64,000 bases of DNA from Pseudeuparius sepicola. Its lineage: Eukaryota > Arthropoda > Insecta > Coleoptera > Anthribidae. Under the pieces are notes generated by a model, which had not been told where the DNA came from, did no database searches, and saw only the letters and a program-made list of their open reading frames with translations. The stretch covers positions 20,748,175 to 20,812,174 of the forward strand of contig OY987303.1 of the NCBI GenBank assembly GCA_963920635.1, written 5' to 3'. Positions 22,660-34,411 of the stretch are shown piece after piece (within the stretch, counting starts at the first letter, position 1; every line of letters begins with the position of its first letter). Made by a program: the position numbers and the translations under genes.

Positions 22660-24250
22660 GAAGGCCTCGTTGATTCTCATCCTCACAATAATACTCCAAA
22701 CTAGGAGTATTCTACAAGCAACCAAATGCTTCTGCAGAGCAGGGGTGGCAATTACTATTATTTCGTCTTCATTGTCATTTGCGGCTAGGGCCGACTTTTT
22801 GCTGATAGAACTGGGATAGCATTGGCTACTGCGGAAAACCCTAAGAAATCGTAGTAATTCCAGTGACTGTAGGACAGTATTTTAGATCTAGGTGTTGAGA
22901 GGTAATTTTCTCGTTTTACGAGCTAAAGCGAAATAGTAAAATAAGAAGTAGGCTGATATCCTCCTACAGAGTTCGTTATTTTCGTTTGATGCAGCAACAA
23001 AGTCAACTAAGCCGCGGGCGCGTTTTCCCAGATCATAATCTGGAAAATAAATGCAAGTGAGGCGCCCGAACGTGCCGTTTTTTTCGGCGGGTATATATCC
23101 GGGGTTTACGGGCAATTTAAAACAGACAAATATTTTACTATCTTTATCGCGGGACCTCGGCCCCGTTTGCATAATGTCTGAAATTTTAATGAAATTGTAC
23201 CTTCGCGTTTTGTTTACGCTGCTCCTTCCAAACAGAAAATATATACGCAACTAAAAGCGTAATTAACCATGGGCATATTAATAGAGAGACCGCCGGCCGT
23301 TGTAAAATGCACCGTCGAATTTCCCTGAATAATTTGCACCGCTTACCACGGACAGAGGTAACACGATGTGACGTCACAGACGACAATGAGAATCCCTTCT
23401 TAAAATTTTACCTATATTATTTCTAGCCACGGAGAAGAAAGGTGGCTCATCTTGTCAAATCTTTCAACGCAGGAGCCAACTTTAAACGAAGATAATTAAT
23501 CTATTGTAGGTCTCTGTACGATAAAATTATCGCCTACCGCATTTAAATCTTACAGATGAATTATACGTTCAAAACCAAAAAAAAAGAATGCCTAATAGGT
23601 ATTGAGTAAAACATCACTGGTTTTCTTGAAACAGGGTGTCAAAATTTTGTCGAGCTCAATCCGTTCCATTTTGAAAGCGAACAATTTTTGGTACATTGTT
23701 CATAGGAAATTTTTTGTCACTAAATAATACAATTATTCTGTAAAATTTGAAAGCGGTAGTTGAAAATTCTATTTTTCGAACTTTGAAGTTAACAGGTGTT
23801 TTGTGACACATTTTGCCAATTTCAACGCAAACGATTGATTTCATCGTAATGGAACAAAAGCACCCTTTTGTTTCAAAATGAAAAGATGCACTAAAATGAT
23901 GAACCTGCAAGACCAAAAAGATAACCTCAAAAAAGTTATGAGTATAATACCCATTGAGCTACCCCGCCCCTCCGCCTCTGGGCGATGGGAATAAATTGTT
24001 TTTACACAAAATTATTGTACTTCAGTTACTAAAGGACTATGCACCAAATTTCATTTGAATTGTACAACTTCTGTAGAAATTTTGGCGAAAGCAAAAGAGT
24101 ATTTTCATACAAATTCGTACGATATTTTGATGCGACCAAACTACTTGGTACAAATTCTCATACAATGTACTTAAGTAACTATTACTATTGCCTTACTAAA
24201 TTGTCCGTGTGAGACAAAAACAAACTTCAAACGTTGCGACACAGCGATTT
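22660..24250. other. No recognised gene
   Basis: The minus-strand open frame 22888-23250 (120 codons) shows no recognisable domain and has no splice context I can support. An isolated repeat end (ACAGGGTGTCAAAATTTTGT) lies near 23632. Confidence 0.35.
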
Positions 24251-24256
24251 AGTTAG

Positions 24257-25234
24257 ATAGGCCTGTTCTCACAAACACCAGCAGGTCCCAACTAAGTCAG
24301 ACTCACTCAGCAGGCATCAAAACAATCAGAACAGTCAGATAATTTAAAATCTGTCAATCAGATTCGCGTCTGGTTTCTGATTTCGGTGAGAACAAACTCA
24401 TATCAACACATTCGATGAGTTGATAGGGGCTATCACCTGGGCTATCACACAGTACCTTTCATTTAATTTTAATCCATCTGACTTCACTATGAAATTTTAC
24501 TTTACATAACAACACCATTTTTACACTATCGGTCGATAGAATCACTTTTAACCTATTATACGCGCCACGCGTCACACGTCACAATTTGATTAGCTCCGTC
24601 GCGCAACACGTTCGACAAACGACTGACGCCATGGCTTCGATTTCCTAAGATTTTACACCCGTAACTGGCGAAATACCTTCCTCCTCTCATGTCCCTAACA
24701 CGAACTTGTGTCAATACACCACGTGGTGTGAACAAACACGAAGCCGTGTTAGAAATATAAAGAAATTACACCTCTAAAGTGTTAAAATTAACGAATTTGT
24801 TGTAGTGTGGATTTTACTAAATGAGGTCTGGTTAAGATATTTGGAATCCACCAATTTTCGTGTCAATTTTTCACCAAATTTCTTTCACCACCTACACGAA
24901 GAGGATTTACACCGATTTTTTTTACCGTGTGAAGGGGAAAGGGAAATACTCCATATCAGTTGAAAACCTGCGAGAAATGATCTGAAACAGGAGAATACGT
25001 TCCAATTGATCTGGTTCAATTAGATCAATAGGAACAGTATGAAAGAATATCAATATTAGGTATGTTGCAGCTGAACTTCAAACCGTTTGAAATCAGTTTG
25101 AAACTGTCATCAGGAGCATACGCAGTTTCGTTTCTGCAGGTTCTTCATTCAAAGGTTTCTACACCACCAAAATGAAACTACGCATGCTCCTGACAGTTTC
25201 AAACTGGTTTGAAATTCTGCCGAAACAGGCCTAT
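24257..25234. repeat. Probable inverted-repeat element with internal hairpins
   Basis: TAGGCCTGTT near 24258 and AACAGGCCTA near 25224-25234 are inverted. A strong inner hairpin lies at about 25078-25215 (AAACTGTCATCAGGAGCATA against its complement), and small hairpins around ACACCACGTGGTGT lie near 24716. No transposase is seen. The outer boundary pairing is short, so the extent is uncertain. Confidence 0.45.
24429..24447. repeat. Minimal 7-bp repeat pair around CCTGG
   Basis: GCTATCA, CCTGG, GCTATCA: the same layout as the micro-palindromes, with the smallest possible C-to-G palindrome. On its own it could be chance. Confidence 0.4.
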
Positions 25235-25239
25235 TATTA

Positions 25240-26840
25240 TTATCTGTCAACAATAAAAAGGGCCTGCGTTTGAGTTGACTCTTATCCTCCGAATTGCCAT
25301 AGATTCCCGTCGATTCCAAACTATAGGAAAATAAACGAAATATCCGGAGAGGACTAGTGGAAAGAAGGGAAAACCCTCTTTCTCGACGAATTTCAAGGCG
25401 GAAAAAAGGAGGAACTCCCGTAGCGGCGCAGAGGGGCAATCGTCCCGATAGATAACCGCTCTAGGGGTGGAAGGGCTCCGGCCATTTAAAATCACGATAT
25501 CGCCCCTTCAGTCAACTCACTTAGGAGCGCGCTTTGGCTGCTCGTATGGCCAGAGACGGCATCGGCGCGGAGAAATTCTCGTTTAATGAGAGTATCATAT
25601 GAAGTTAGTTGAACATACGCTAGTGTACTGAAATGAACTGTTTATTGGCTTGATCTGACAAGGTATTTTACTTATGTAGGGGTTATTTTGAAATGATATT
25701 ACAAATACAAATAACAGATAATACTTATAACAGGTACATAACACTAAATCTATTTTACTTAATTTGAGAACATCCACAACCTTCTCAAGGTTACAAGCCC
25801 TGTGCAAACATGTTGCAACGCCGCAGCGGGGCGGTTCAACGGGTCTATGCCGTATAGAGCAGTCTGCACTTTGGCTTAGTTTATCTTTTCTATAATAGAT
25901 CTTCAACCCTCTTTTAAATTATAATTAAATACTTACTACATTTTTGAACTTTGTTTCAATAATTGGGTACCTAAGTAAGTAGGTTGTTTAACAGACAATA
26001 AAAGTACTAACAAGTAACAAAATATACACAGAAGTATAAGTATTTATAATAAGAACGATTCTTGGTGTGGATAAATACATTTTCGAGAAATAATATGGTA
26101 AATTTGGGCAAATATCTGGCACTAAATTTTGTTGTATGTCGAATTTTTAGCAAAGTGCGCGATCAGCCAACTGATCTATATCTTCCCTTATGGTTACATT
26201 TTCATCAAAATACAAACAAGCGAACAGAGAACAGCATGTTGTGAAGGAGAGTAATCTCTTCTGACTGAAATGGCAGTTAGGGTCAATTTCATAATACATT
26301 CAACTAAATTATCTTTTGACTTTAACATTAGGTAAAGAAACTTTTGCAACAATACTAAATAATGGTTGGATTGTTAGAAAGCTCCTTTAATTTTAAAGGG
26401 TACTTTAGTTTGCCTATGCAATTGGACCTTAATCATTTTATTATTTAATTTTCGTCCTTTGGAAAGCCCAAAATGAATACAAGTTGACCGCTTGTCGTCA
26501 ACCAAAGAGAACCTAGCTACTTCAAGTTATTATTACGATTTGACTTACAGCCAGGTATACATATAACTAAGTTCTAGCTTCCCTCGACGGTTCTAAGCAT
26601 CTTGAGGCTTGAAATTGTAAAGGAACGATTCTTCACTTCGAACTTTTATAGAAATGTTTCACTTTTGCACCAACAAAGCAAATTTATAAAAAAAACTGTC
26701 GCCAGCACTTCGGTCTGTCTGTTTCCACCAAGAGACACACTGCCTCGTCGTAGCAATCTGGCGACGATAGCACTACCCGCACTACACAAATTAATTCTGG
26801 TTAAATTTCTTGTAAAATCAACTGACAGGCAGTGTCAGAG
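25240..26840. other. No recognised gene
   Basis: A GC-richer stretch lies at 25260-25590 and AT-rich DNA follows. Open frames on both strands carry no recognisable motif. Confidence 0.35.
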
Positions 26841-26844
26841 CACG

Positions 26845-27690
26845 CGACGTGGACCGGCACCGTCGCAATGATAAAGGCCTGCCAGCTGGCGACGCGAAAC
26901 GTCACTACGTCATCACAGGGAGGTCGGGAGGTTGCTTTTTGAAGTTGTTTACGTTTACTTGTCTGGCGATTTTTCTGTTTTAAAGAACGTTTGTTGTGTG
27001 TTGGACTGTGTTTTTTAGTAATATAGGACGTGGAGTTTTATTAATAAGGTGGTAAAACAGCAGTGGTTCAGAATAAAGTTATTCAAGTTCAATTTTAGTT
27101 TATAGGTTTTAAGTTGTGTCTATAGTTTCGGGCTAATTTAAATCATGCCGGGGACGTGTTCCGTTCCCAACTGCAAGGGAAACTACAAAGGCGGTCCTAA
27201 TGTGTCCGCTTTTCCTCTATAAAGACCCCATTTTAAGGGAAAAGTGGGGTAAGGCCATCAAAAGAGATTTTGTTCCTACACAGTGTTCCAGGATTTTGGT
27301 TTGGACTGTTGGAGAGTGTTATACCTAACAATTTTACGTGATTAAACGTAACCACCTTGAAATCAGTAAGTTTTATGGTTTTATTTATTCGAATTTAGTT
27401 GTATCTAGGCAGGCAAATAATAAATAATTGGCATTTACGAAAATTTTACCGGTAGATCTCTAAATGCACCAAAACCCCTTGAAAATGTGAGTTTCACTCT
27501 CGTAGATTATTATCCGTGTTGTAAAATCATGAGCTATATATGTAAACAATCATTTTAAAGTGTTTTTTTACCAAATTTACCAAGTTGACACCTTGAAATT
27601 TGAATTTGGCGCCTTAGGTTCACCTCCCTTGGATGACTCATCGCTTTCAGCTGGCGGGCCTTGTTATTGCGACGGTGCCGCGTGGACCCG
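26845..27690. mobile_element. Inverted-repeat element enclosing a THAP relic
   Basis: Sequence at 26845-26927 (GGCACCGTCGCAAT, then GGCC(T/C)GCCAGCTG and AGGGAGG) returns inverted at 27622-27690. Arms are about 70-80 bp. Between them lies a leader and a THAP-type coding fragment followed by GTAAGT. THAP domains are the DNA-binding domain of P-element transposases and of host THAP proteins, so the inverted repeats favour a transposon origin. No catalytic part is present. Confidence 0.55.
27145..27330 (+). pseudogene. THAP zinc-finger domain remnant
   Basis: The fragment starts at an ATG at 27145 with MPGTCSVPNCKGNYKGGPNV, that is C-x4-C followed by the NYK and SAFP pattern of THAP domains. 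After a one-base frameshift near 27220 it continues YKDPILREKWGKAIKRDF, matching the F-P-x-(D)-x-x-L-R-x-x-W-x-x-A-I-x-R block, and then a Cys near TQCSRI. The final C-x2-H pair is not recognisable. A splice-donor-like CAGTAAGT lies at about 27366. The domain would bind DNA in the nucleus but is broken here. Confidence 0.65.
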
Positions 27691-27863
27691 CATCCCTGGT
27701 TACCAGTTTTCTCTACTTCAGGGCTTCTCCTAGAGTCGGCTGTGGAACATCCTTCTTTCTTTCCGCAAATCTTATATTTTCTCAAATTAGGACATTATAT
27801 TTAACGAAAACCCATACCAGATCAGTATTCCGAAAATACTCATTTTAGACGGTAAGCCTAAAT

Positions 27864-28128
27864 TGTAGCGTAGCGGTAATTTAGAGCTTGTAAATAGTAA
27901 ATATACTTTAATAACGAATTTATCAGTTTGAAGAAATTATTTTTATTATAACATTCTTTTGTTACAATTTTTTTTATATTAACATCATTACTACTATGAC
28001 AACATATTTTCTATACGCAGCCTACTATTCCATAAAACATTAAAACAATATTATGGAAAGGTCATCTCTATATATTATAGTTAGGCAACCAAGTATTATC
28101 TACACCTAAGATATTGTATAATTCAACA
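27864..28128 (-). repeat. 3' LTR of the copia relic
   Basis: In minus-strand orientation the LTR starts TGTTGAATTATACAATATCT at 28128, directly after a polypurine tract (ATTGAGGGAGAA, 28129-28140), and would end in CTACGCTACA at 27864. This gives a 265-bp TG...CA repeat. The 5' partner is missing. Confidence 0.6.
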
Positions 28129-28298
28129 TTCTCCCTCAATATTTAAGGTGTAGACAATATAAACATAAAAAATCTCATTTGAAGTTTAATTTGTCACATA
28201 TAAAACTATGTTTTTTATGTCCCAAAGCCTCTGTTAACATATCTGCTACCATTTCGGTAGTTGACAAATACAACAACTTAATGTCACCATCCTTAACC

Positions 28299-29389
28299 TT
28301 ATTTCTGATAAAATGGTATTTCACATGTATAATGTTTTGTTCTCTTATGAAACTTTATTGCACTTTGATTATCATTATAAATATGTATTGCTTTCGTAGC
28401 ATCGAGAAACATACAGTCAGCATTTTGTGCAAAAAATTCACCAATCAAAGATTTCAAGTACATTGATCCTTTAGCTGCTTCACTGATACCTATATACTCA
28501 GCTTCGGTAGAAGATAATGCCAAAGTTTTTTGTTTTCGACATTCCCAAGAAATGGGTCCACTGGCTAATGCAAAAGTATAACCATAAAAAGGTTTGTTAC
28601 GTTTGTTACATTTGTTAAATACTATGCCCATATCTTTTGTAGCTTTTAAGTATTTTAATACTCTTTTAGCAGCAAGCCAGTGTTCTTTTGTATGACTGAT
28701 ATTAAATTGACTCAAATATGATACTAAGAAAGCGATATCAGGTCTTGAACAAACTGCTAAGTACATTATCGATCCAATTAATTGCTGATAAGGAACATCA
28801 AATTATTGTTCTCCCTCAAGAGAAAAATTGTTGTTCTGTTCAAGAGGAGTATTAGTAGTTTTTCAATCTATCATTTGAAATCTTTCAAGGATTTTCATAA
28901 TATACTGCTCCTGACTTAACTTTAATACACCCTTATTGCGATTTCGTTCTATTTTTATTCCCAAACAATACGAAACTGGTCCTAAATCTTTCATGTGAAA
29001 ATTTTTGAATAATTCAGACTTCAGAAGTTTGGCTTCTTCAAGACATAAAGAGCTACAATTATTATAGAACTTTTCGAATTCTTATAGAATATACAGGGTT
29101 CGATTTCAGACTGTTTATAGTTTATTTTAATAAGAACGTTGTGAGCTTTTTCATACCACAATCTTGATGATTGTTTTAAGCCATAAACAGCCTTTTTTAA
29201 CAAACATACTTTGTCTTCCGAACCAGGTTCTCCAAAACCTTCAGGTTCACACATATAAACCTTTTCGTCAATGTCTCCATTAAGAAATGCAGTTTCTACA
29301 TCTAAATGATCTGCTTCTAAATTTAATTCTGCTGTCATAGCAAGTAACAATCTCAAATTAAATAAAAAAAAATTACATAAAAAAATCAA
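28299..29389 (-). pseudogene. Copia reverse transcriptase and RNase H remnant
   Basis: The frame 29389-29021 begins in the RT palm: DVETAFLNGDIDEKVYM, EPEGF, LKKAVYGLKQSSRLWYE, ending IIVALYV. The catalytic YVDD should follow, but after YV the sequence jumps to LEEAKLLKSELFKNFHMKDL, so the Asp pair is deleted. A further stretch (28767-29020) retains KDLGPVSYCLGIKIER with a stop. RNase H is at 28766-28299: MYLAVCSRPDIAF, ALASGPISWECRKQKT, LSSTEAEYIGISEAAK, NDNQSAI. The loss of the active site and several frame breaks make it non-functional. Confidence 0.85.
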
Positions 29390-29766
29390 AATAAATAGGC
29401 ATAGCCAAACAAAATACTGATGTCGTATACCAAGTCATAACTTTGTAAGGGTAATAAAACGAGACGCCTTCAAACTACAGTGTACTTTCAGAAGTTTGCA
29501 TCATGGGGAAAATTTGTTAATTGATGATTTTAACTTTGCCGTTTAGTTTGCTTTATTCCTGGTTTATACAGCTCCCCTTTCTTTGCACTTTACCTTATGA
29601 TTCCATAAGCGCACAGAGTGAGATGTCTGCTTGTGCAACACATGACCATGCACAATATGACCAAAATCAGACTGCCGGATGAACGTATCTTCTCGTCTTT
29701 AAAAAAACAACTAATGGCAACAATTTAAAATATCCAATAGCTCTAATTATTTCTTAAATAGAAGAT
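29390..29766. other. No recognised gene
   Basis: AT-rich spacer without coding similarity between the copia relic and the next inverted-repeat element. Confidence 0.4.
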
Positions 29767-29767
29767 T

Positions 29768-30409
29768 ATGGGTTATTGGTAATTCGATATATTCCTTTGG
29801 AGGTGTGATAGGAGAGGTGGTAAGGAGTAAATTTAATCCTATATGCAAAACTCAATTTTTTTAATATTTTTGACAACTTTTTATTTAAATTGGGATTAAA
29901 TGATTTTTGCGGAGTTTGGACAAATTGCATATTAAAGCAAAATTATAAAAATAGCTAATGCAAGCTTTCGGACAAATTTGTGCTACTTCAGGCTAAAAAA
30001 TTATATATTGTATCGAAGCTTTTGGCTATTTGGAATAAATAGCAAGTAATAATTATTATCAGTATATATTAAAAATAAATGTAAAATATTGGTAGAAATT
30101 TGTGTCAATAAAATTATTTGGCTGTGGCCAAATATAGATATTATAAGTGTCTATTCAACAAAATAACAGAAATGAAAGGTATAAAGGTAAATTAAACAGT
30201 GGGTTTAAAGATAAAAATTATAACTTTTTTAATTATTTTTTATTTAAAATGTTCCTATGATCTAAATGTTTCCGGACTTTTTTCATTGCAAACATAAGTT
30301 GAAAAGTTTAAGAAGAGTTTTTTGTCTGCTAAGAAAAATTTGAATATCTCAGAAACTATTGAGTTTTGCATCTCCAAAAGAATGTATCGAATTACCAATA
30401 ACCCTGTAT
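29768..30409. mobile_element. Inverted-repeat element
   Basis: The left GGGTTATTGGTAATTCGATA and the right complement TATCGAATTACCAATAACCC (ending CCCTGTA) match. The homology continues inward to TGCAAAACTCAAT, but the left arm carries an extra piece of about 40 bp. It is non-coding. Confidence 0.65.
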
Positions 30410-30859
30410 ATAGAAAAAGTAAAAGATAAGAAATCCTTGTAAACCAACCATTAAAAAAATAAAAAATGATCCGCACTCAATCGTGGTCAAGGGTGACTTC
30501 ATCTATAGATATGTCAAAAATTACATTTAAAGATAATGTGTAATCATGAAGTTTCTCAAAAATTGAACATGTATCTTCGTAAAAACTATTTTATATAACT
30601 AGCGTTATTATTCTACTAACTTTTTAGTAGGTACCAAATATACAACATTATAATATAATTTTCTGCGGTTTTGAAAAAATATCCATGTGTTTCAAATTTG
30701 ATAATTTTGTAATTTTATTTCTTCAAAACCGCTACCCAAAGAAAAAATATGCTTACATCATGGGACACCATGTACTATTTCGACCGAAAGCAGAACATTT
30801 GTGAATTTGTTGTAATAAACGATATTACATATAACAAATATTGCTGTATTTTTATTTTT

Positions 30860-31200
30860 TCATAACCTCTTTTCGATACGTTTGCAGGGTTTCTCGGATA
30901 TTTTTAGAGATAGGTAGTTGCGGTTTTCGGAACACTAGTCTACTTTTTCATAAAAAGAAAGGACCCGTAAACAGAATTTTTATGTTAATTTTTGAGATAC
31001 AAGGAGATATTTAAAATTTGTCATTTTCAGGCAACCTCCACATTTCCGTTATATGCTAACTTGTTGAAATGTTAAAAATCTACCATAATAGATTTTTCAC
31101 GTAAAATTCAGGGGCGTACACGGATTTTTTCTAGAAGGTAAGAATTTCACAATATATAAAATATAACTTGCAAAAGTATCGAAAATGGAACACCCTGTAC
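30860..31200. repeat. Copy of a dispersed repeat (shared with 48.4 kb)
   Basis: TATTTTTAGAGATAGG(T/G)AGTTGCGGTTTTCG, the following ACTTTTT and CGTAAACAGA blocks, and the CACCCTGTAC end match, in inverse orientation, the repeat at 48410-48605. Confidence 0.55.
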
Positions 31201-31209
31201 TTTAATCAA

Positions 31210-32200
31210 AAATAATAATGAAAATTACATATCTGCAACAACTGTAAATCAAACAGTTAAGTTGGCTCAGATAGCCTGACACCATAATAAGCTGGGACGA
31301 AAATTTCAACTCACTAATTTTAACAAAATAATGAACTTTCTGCGGAGAAATGCCATGTTTCTAGAAAATCATAAAAGTTCGAATATGTTGTTTCAGGAAC
31401 CTTTATTTGCTTAGAAATGTTGTAAAACTGTATCAAAGTGAGGGTTTCGTAATGCCATCATTTTTATCTCTATAGGGTGGCAGAATTTTCCAAGTGCTAC
31501 CGAGTACGGTTCTGTAACGCATACTTATCGCTTCGTCGCTAATATTTCGGCGACAAACTGATGCGTAAAAATAGCAAATTTGTCGGGGGATCAGGAAATT
31601 GAAATGTTCGGGAAATTTCGTGAAAATCGTTCGGCACTAACTCGAATTTCTGCCTCTGCAAAGTTGGGGAATTTATTTTAATTGCGTCACGTTTTTACAG
31701 GGCTTAGCTAGTAACTAGAGATATGCTTTATTACAGGGCTAGAAACAATATTCCCCTACACAGGAATTAATTAAATATGAACCGATGAGTTGATACAATG
31801 GATTCGGGCTCCTTTTTACTCTCGCGACAAAGAAAATATTGACGTTTAATTCCCACCGTTACATCCGTTAAGAAAACAGCGCAGGGGAAAGAAAAACGTT
31901 CGATAAGGGAGAGGAAACGGTGTGTCTAACGTGTCTTTTTAGATCTAGAAAAAATATCGAATATACGGCAGTTCACGAAGAATTGCTGTCGAAATAGCCG
32001 TTATTTTTATCAGTTGCAGCAAAATACAAAACAAATTACAGATAAATATTCACAATAATTTGGCTTTTGCCACTAGCACTTAGTATTATATGATAATCTA
32101 ACCGCTAATAATACGTCAACAATATCCAGAATCATTGTTGGCTGATGCCGCAAACTTTAATATAAGAATGGCTTTACACGCGGCTTCCATCATGAATTTA
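31210..32200. other. No recognised gene
   Basis: No coding similarity or structured repeat was recognised. Confidence 0.4.
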
Positions 32201-32204
32201 TTGT

Positions 32205-32255
32205 GTTTGACCATTGAGTAAAGGAATAATTTATTCATTTACTCAATGGTTTGAC
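32205..32255. repeat. Micro-palindrome with 7-bp direct repeats (v)
   Basis: GTTTGAC (32205-32211) and GTTTGAC (32249-32255) flank a 37-bp hairpin with arms CATTGAGTAAA and TTTACTCAATG. Confidence 0.85.
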
Positions 32256-32347
32256 TAAAATTATATTAAAGACTTGGACAGTTTTTAAGCGATCGCCACG
32301 CTACTACATACCGAAAAAATCGACAGGGTTTGGTTTAAGGCTGGAAA

Positions 32348-32545
32348 TAAAAGATCGTCAAAAGTATATTTCGTTGCCCGTATCAATATAATTTTATTTA
32401 CAGCTAGCTGGAAAAGCTAGTGCATTTGAAAGTTTTGTTTACCTAATTGAAGGGGTATTTCTTTCAAATTCACTAGTTTTCCAGCTAGTTGTAAATAAAA
32501 ATATATTAATACAGGCAAATAATCATACTTTTGATGACGTTTTAA
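32348..32545. mobile_element. Small MITE
   Basis: Arms of about 80 bp (ATTTTATTTACAGCTAGCTG, then GAAA, CTAGTG, ATTTGAAAG against the complement; outward CGTCAAAAGTAT against ATACTTTTGATGACG) around a spacer of about 35 bp. It is non-coding. Confidence 0.7.
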
Positions 32546-32679
32546 TTACATCTTTGATGTTGAGTAAAATAAAATGCTTGTTTACATGGCATGTTTCTAT
32601 AGATCTTCTCAATAAAAGCCAGTCTAAAAAGCAAACAAGAATATTTTAGTACCTTTTGGTTTCAAATGAAGTTGTGAGT

Positions 32680-32756
32680 GTATAAGCACAGACCTATATA
32701 GTAGCGAAGCTATGTAGGTCTGTGGTATAAGCAGTGACTATAGACACTGGTATAAG
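32680..32756. repeat. Two adjacent micro-palindromes sharing 7-bp repeats (iii)
   Basis: GTATAAG occurs at 32680-32686, 32725-32731 and 32750-32756. Between the first two lies a 38-bp hairpin with arms CACAGACCTA and TAGGTCTGTG. Between the last two lies the 18-bp palindrome CAGTGACTATAGACACTG. Confidence 0.85.
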
Positions 32757-33277
32757 TAAGCATAGAAAGCATTATAGATTTTCAGTTTCTTCTTTACATA
32801 TACAGGGTGGTCTAACTTTTATAGGCAACACTTTAGGAATCTATAGAAAACATCAAAGCAAGATTTTTTCATATAAAAATGTATCCAATTCCTAACGGTT
32901 TTTCGTTATACAGGTCGTCGGATAATTTTTCTCTCTTTTCCTAAAGGAAGACAGCTAAGAAAACATATTTGTCACAGCTCAGACACACATTAAATGCCAT
33001 AAACTAAAAATATTTCGGCATGTGTGCCGGAGAGGCATGTTTTTTAATAAAAAAAATGGTACGCCATTGGAAAAGTAATATTTTTTAGTCTTCACTAAAT
33101 TTCCAAATCAATTCTAAAAAAACTATTCTTGATTTCTTCTGAAAATGTACCGTTTTTGGAAAAATTCATTTTAGTTGGTTTTACACTCATTTGCTGAAGA
33201 AAATCAAAAGTAGACTTTTGAAATTTTGCACACCTACTTAATTTTTAATTATGAACAACTTTCCTTAATAACATTTT

Positions 33278-33817
33278 ATGAAAAATAAAATAATCAAATT
33301 AAGCCATCAGACATTTCATCAAGAAAATATGAGGAAGTTTAAAAGTAAACTTAGTCAAAATGGGTATCCACTAGCAATATGTAACCATATAATAAATAAT
33401 GTAGGGAGAGATGATGTTGATTTTAAAAGGACACAAAATAGTACTAACAATACAAAATACCTAAAAATTCCATACATAAAAGGATTATCCGAACATATAA
33501 AAAAGAAATTAGAAACGGACAATATGAGAGTGGTATACTGTTTTGAAAAAGTCATAGGAAATATGTTCAATCTAATGAAGTCTAAGATCAACAAAGATAT
33601 GATTAACAATGTTGTTTATAAGTTGAAATGCCAGAATTGTGAAAAAATGTATGTTGGACAAACTAAACAATATATTAAAACCAGAATAAAACAACATATA
33701 GACTCCTGCAAAGAAATTCACAAAACAAAAAGAGAAAAAACGGCTTTAGCATCTCATCACTTTGATTTGGACCATATTTTTGACTTTGATGATATACAAA
33801 AATACTGGATAGAGAAG
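33278..33817 (+). pseudogene. Penelope-like element 3' part: RT thumb and GIY-YIG
   Basis: This 180-codon frame starts inside the thumb region (KLSHQTFHQENMRKFKSKL, NGYP) and leads into the GIY-YIG nuclease domain: VVYKLKCQNCEKMYVGQT with the paired motif forms (VVY and YVG), then KTRIKQHI with the conserved Arg, SHHFDLDHIF with the His, and an end near IQKYWIEK. The catalytic palm of the reverse transcriptase and the closing part of the nuclease domain (Glu-containing helix, N-x-R-D) are missing or frameshifted after 33817. It is a 5'-truncated, inactive copy. The nuclease would nick target DNA during retrotransposition. Confidence 0.8.
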
Positions 33818-34371
33818 TGAACTACCAGAAGAGATGTTTGTCTGAAATGATCTACATAAACAAATTCCAAACTGTAAACAAAAAAACAGACACGGAAAAC
33901 TTAAGTATCGCTTATCGAAATATTATAGACAGGTATATAAATATTTAAACAAATGACTAGGTTTTTAAGACCTTAGACACCCTGTAGTGTTTCTTGGTTC
34001 AAGGAAAAAAACACACGTGCCAGTTCTTTACAACCTAAAGTACCTCTTTTTTAAGTTTTTTAGATTTTGTTATCTTATACCGATTTCTGGCTCCATTTCT
34101 GCTTCAACTTTTATTGTGTTTGTATCCGTCATTGCCTATTTATAAAAGTAAAATATTTTAATATGGATAATATGTACCAAGTCTTCGTCCAACCGTGTAT
34201 TGTAAAATTATTTATGACGTACACAAGTTATGTGTCAATTTTGGATTTTTAAAATTGTTTTCCCAGGTGAGAATATTATCACTGTCTGTAAAATACGTAA
34301 TTACATAGTATTATAGTCATTTTATAAGTGGTTTAAATTATTATAAAAATAGTTGTCTTATGTTGGTTGTA

Positions 34372-34411
34372 GTTCTGAAGAAGGTTTTAAATAAAAGACC
34401 GAAACGTTAGC
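34372..34411 (+). ncRNA. Hammerhead ribozyme motif (Penelope-type)
   Basis: The core CTGAAGA (34375-34381) fits CUGANGA. Stem II is GGT/ACC (34383-34385 and 34398-34400) with an extended A-T part. GAAA is at 34401-34404, then ACGT and cleavage-site T (NUH). Stem I is weak (GTT/AGC with one wobble). It follows the GIY-YIG frame in the same orientation by about 550 bp. Confidence 0.6.

Larger units (their letters stand above)
27864..29389 (-). mobile_element. 5'-truncated Ty1/copia retrotransposon
   Basis: From right to left it contains the copia reverse transcriptase, RNase H, a polypurine tract and the 3' LTR. Everything upstream of the middle of the reverse transcriptase (gag, protease, integrase, 5' LTR) is absent. 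The coding homology stops at about 29350. Confidence 0.75.

Noticed and set aside
22888..23250. 120-codon minus-strand frame as a gene
   Set aside because: No recognisable motif, no splice context, and overlapping open frames of equal quality on the other strand.
24535..24548. Palindrome CTATCGGTCGATAG as a micro-palindrome
   Set aside because: It starts with C and ends with G, but no 7-bp direct repeat flanks it.
26602..26871. 89-codon plus-strand frame before the THAP element
   Set aside because: No motif, and its end runs into the inverted-repeat arm.
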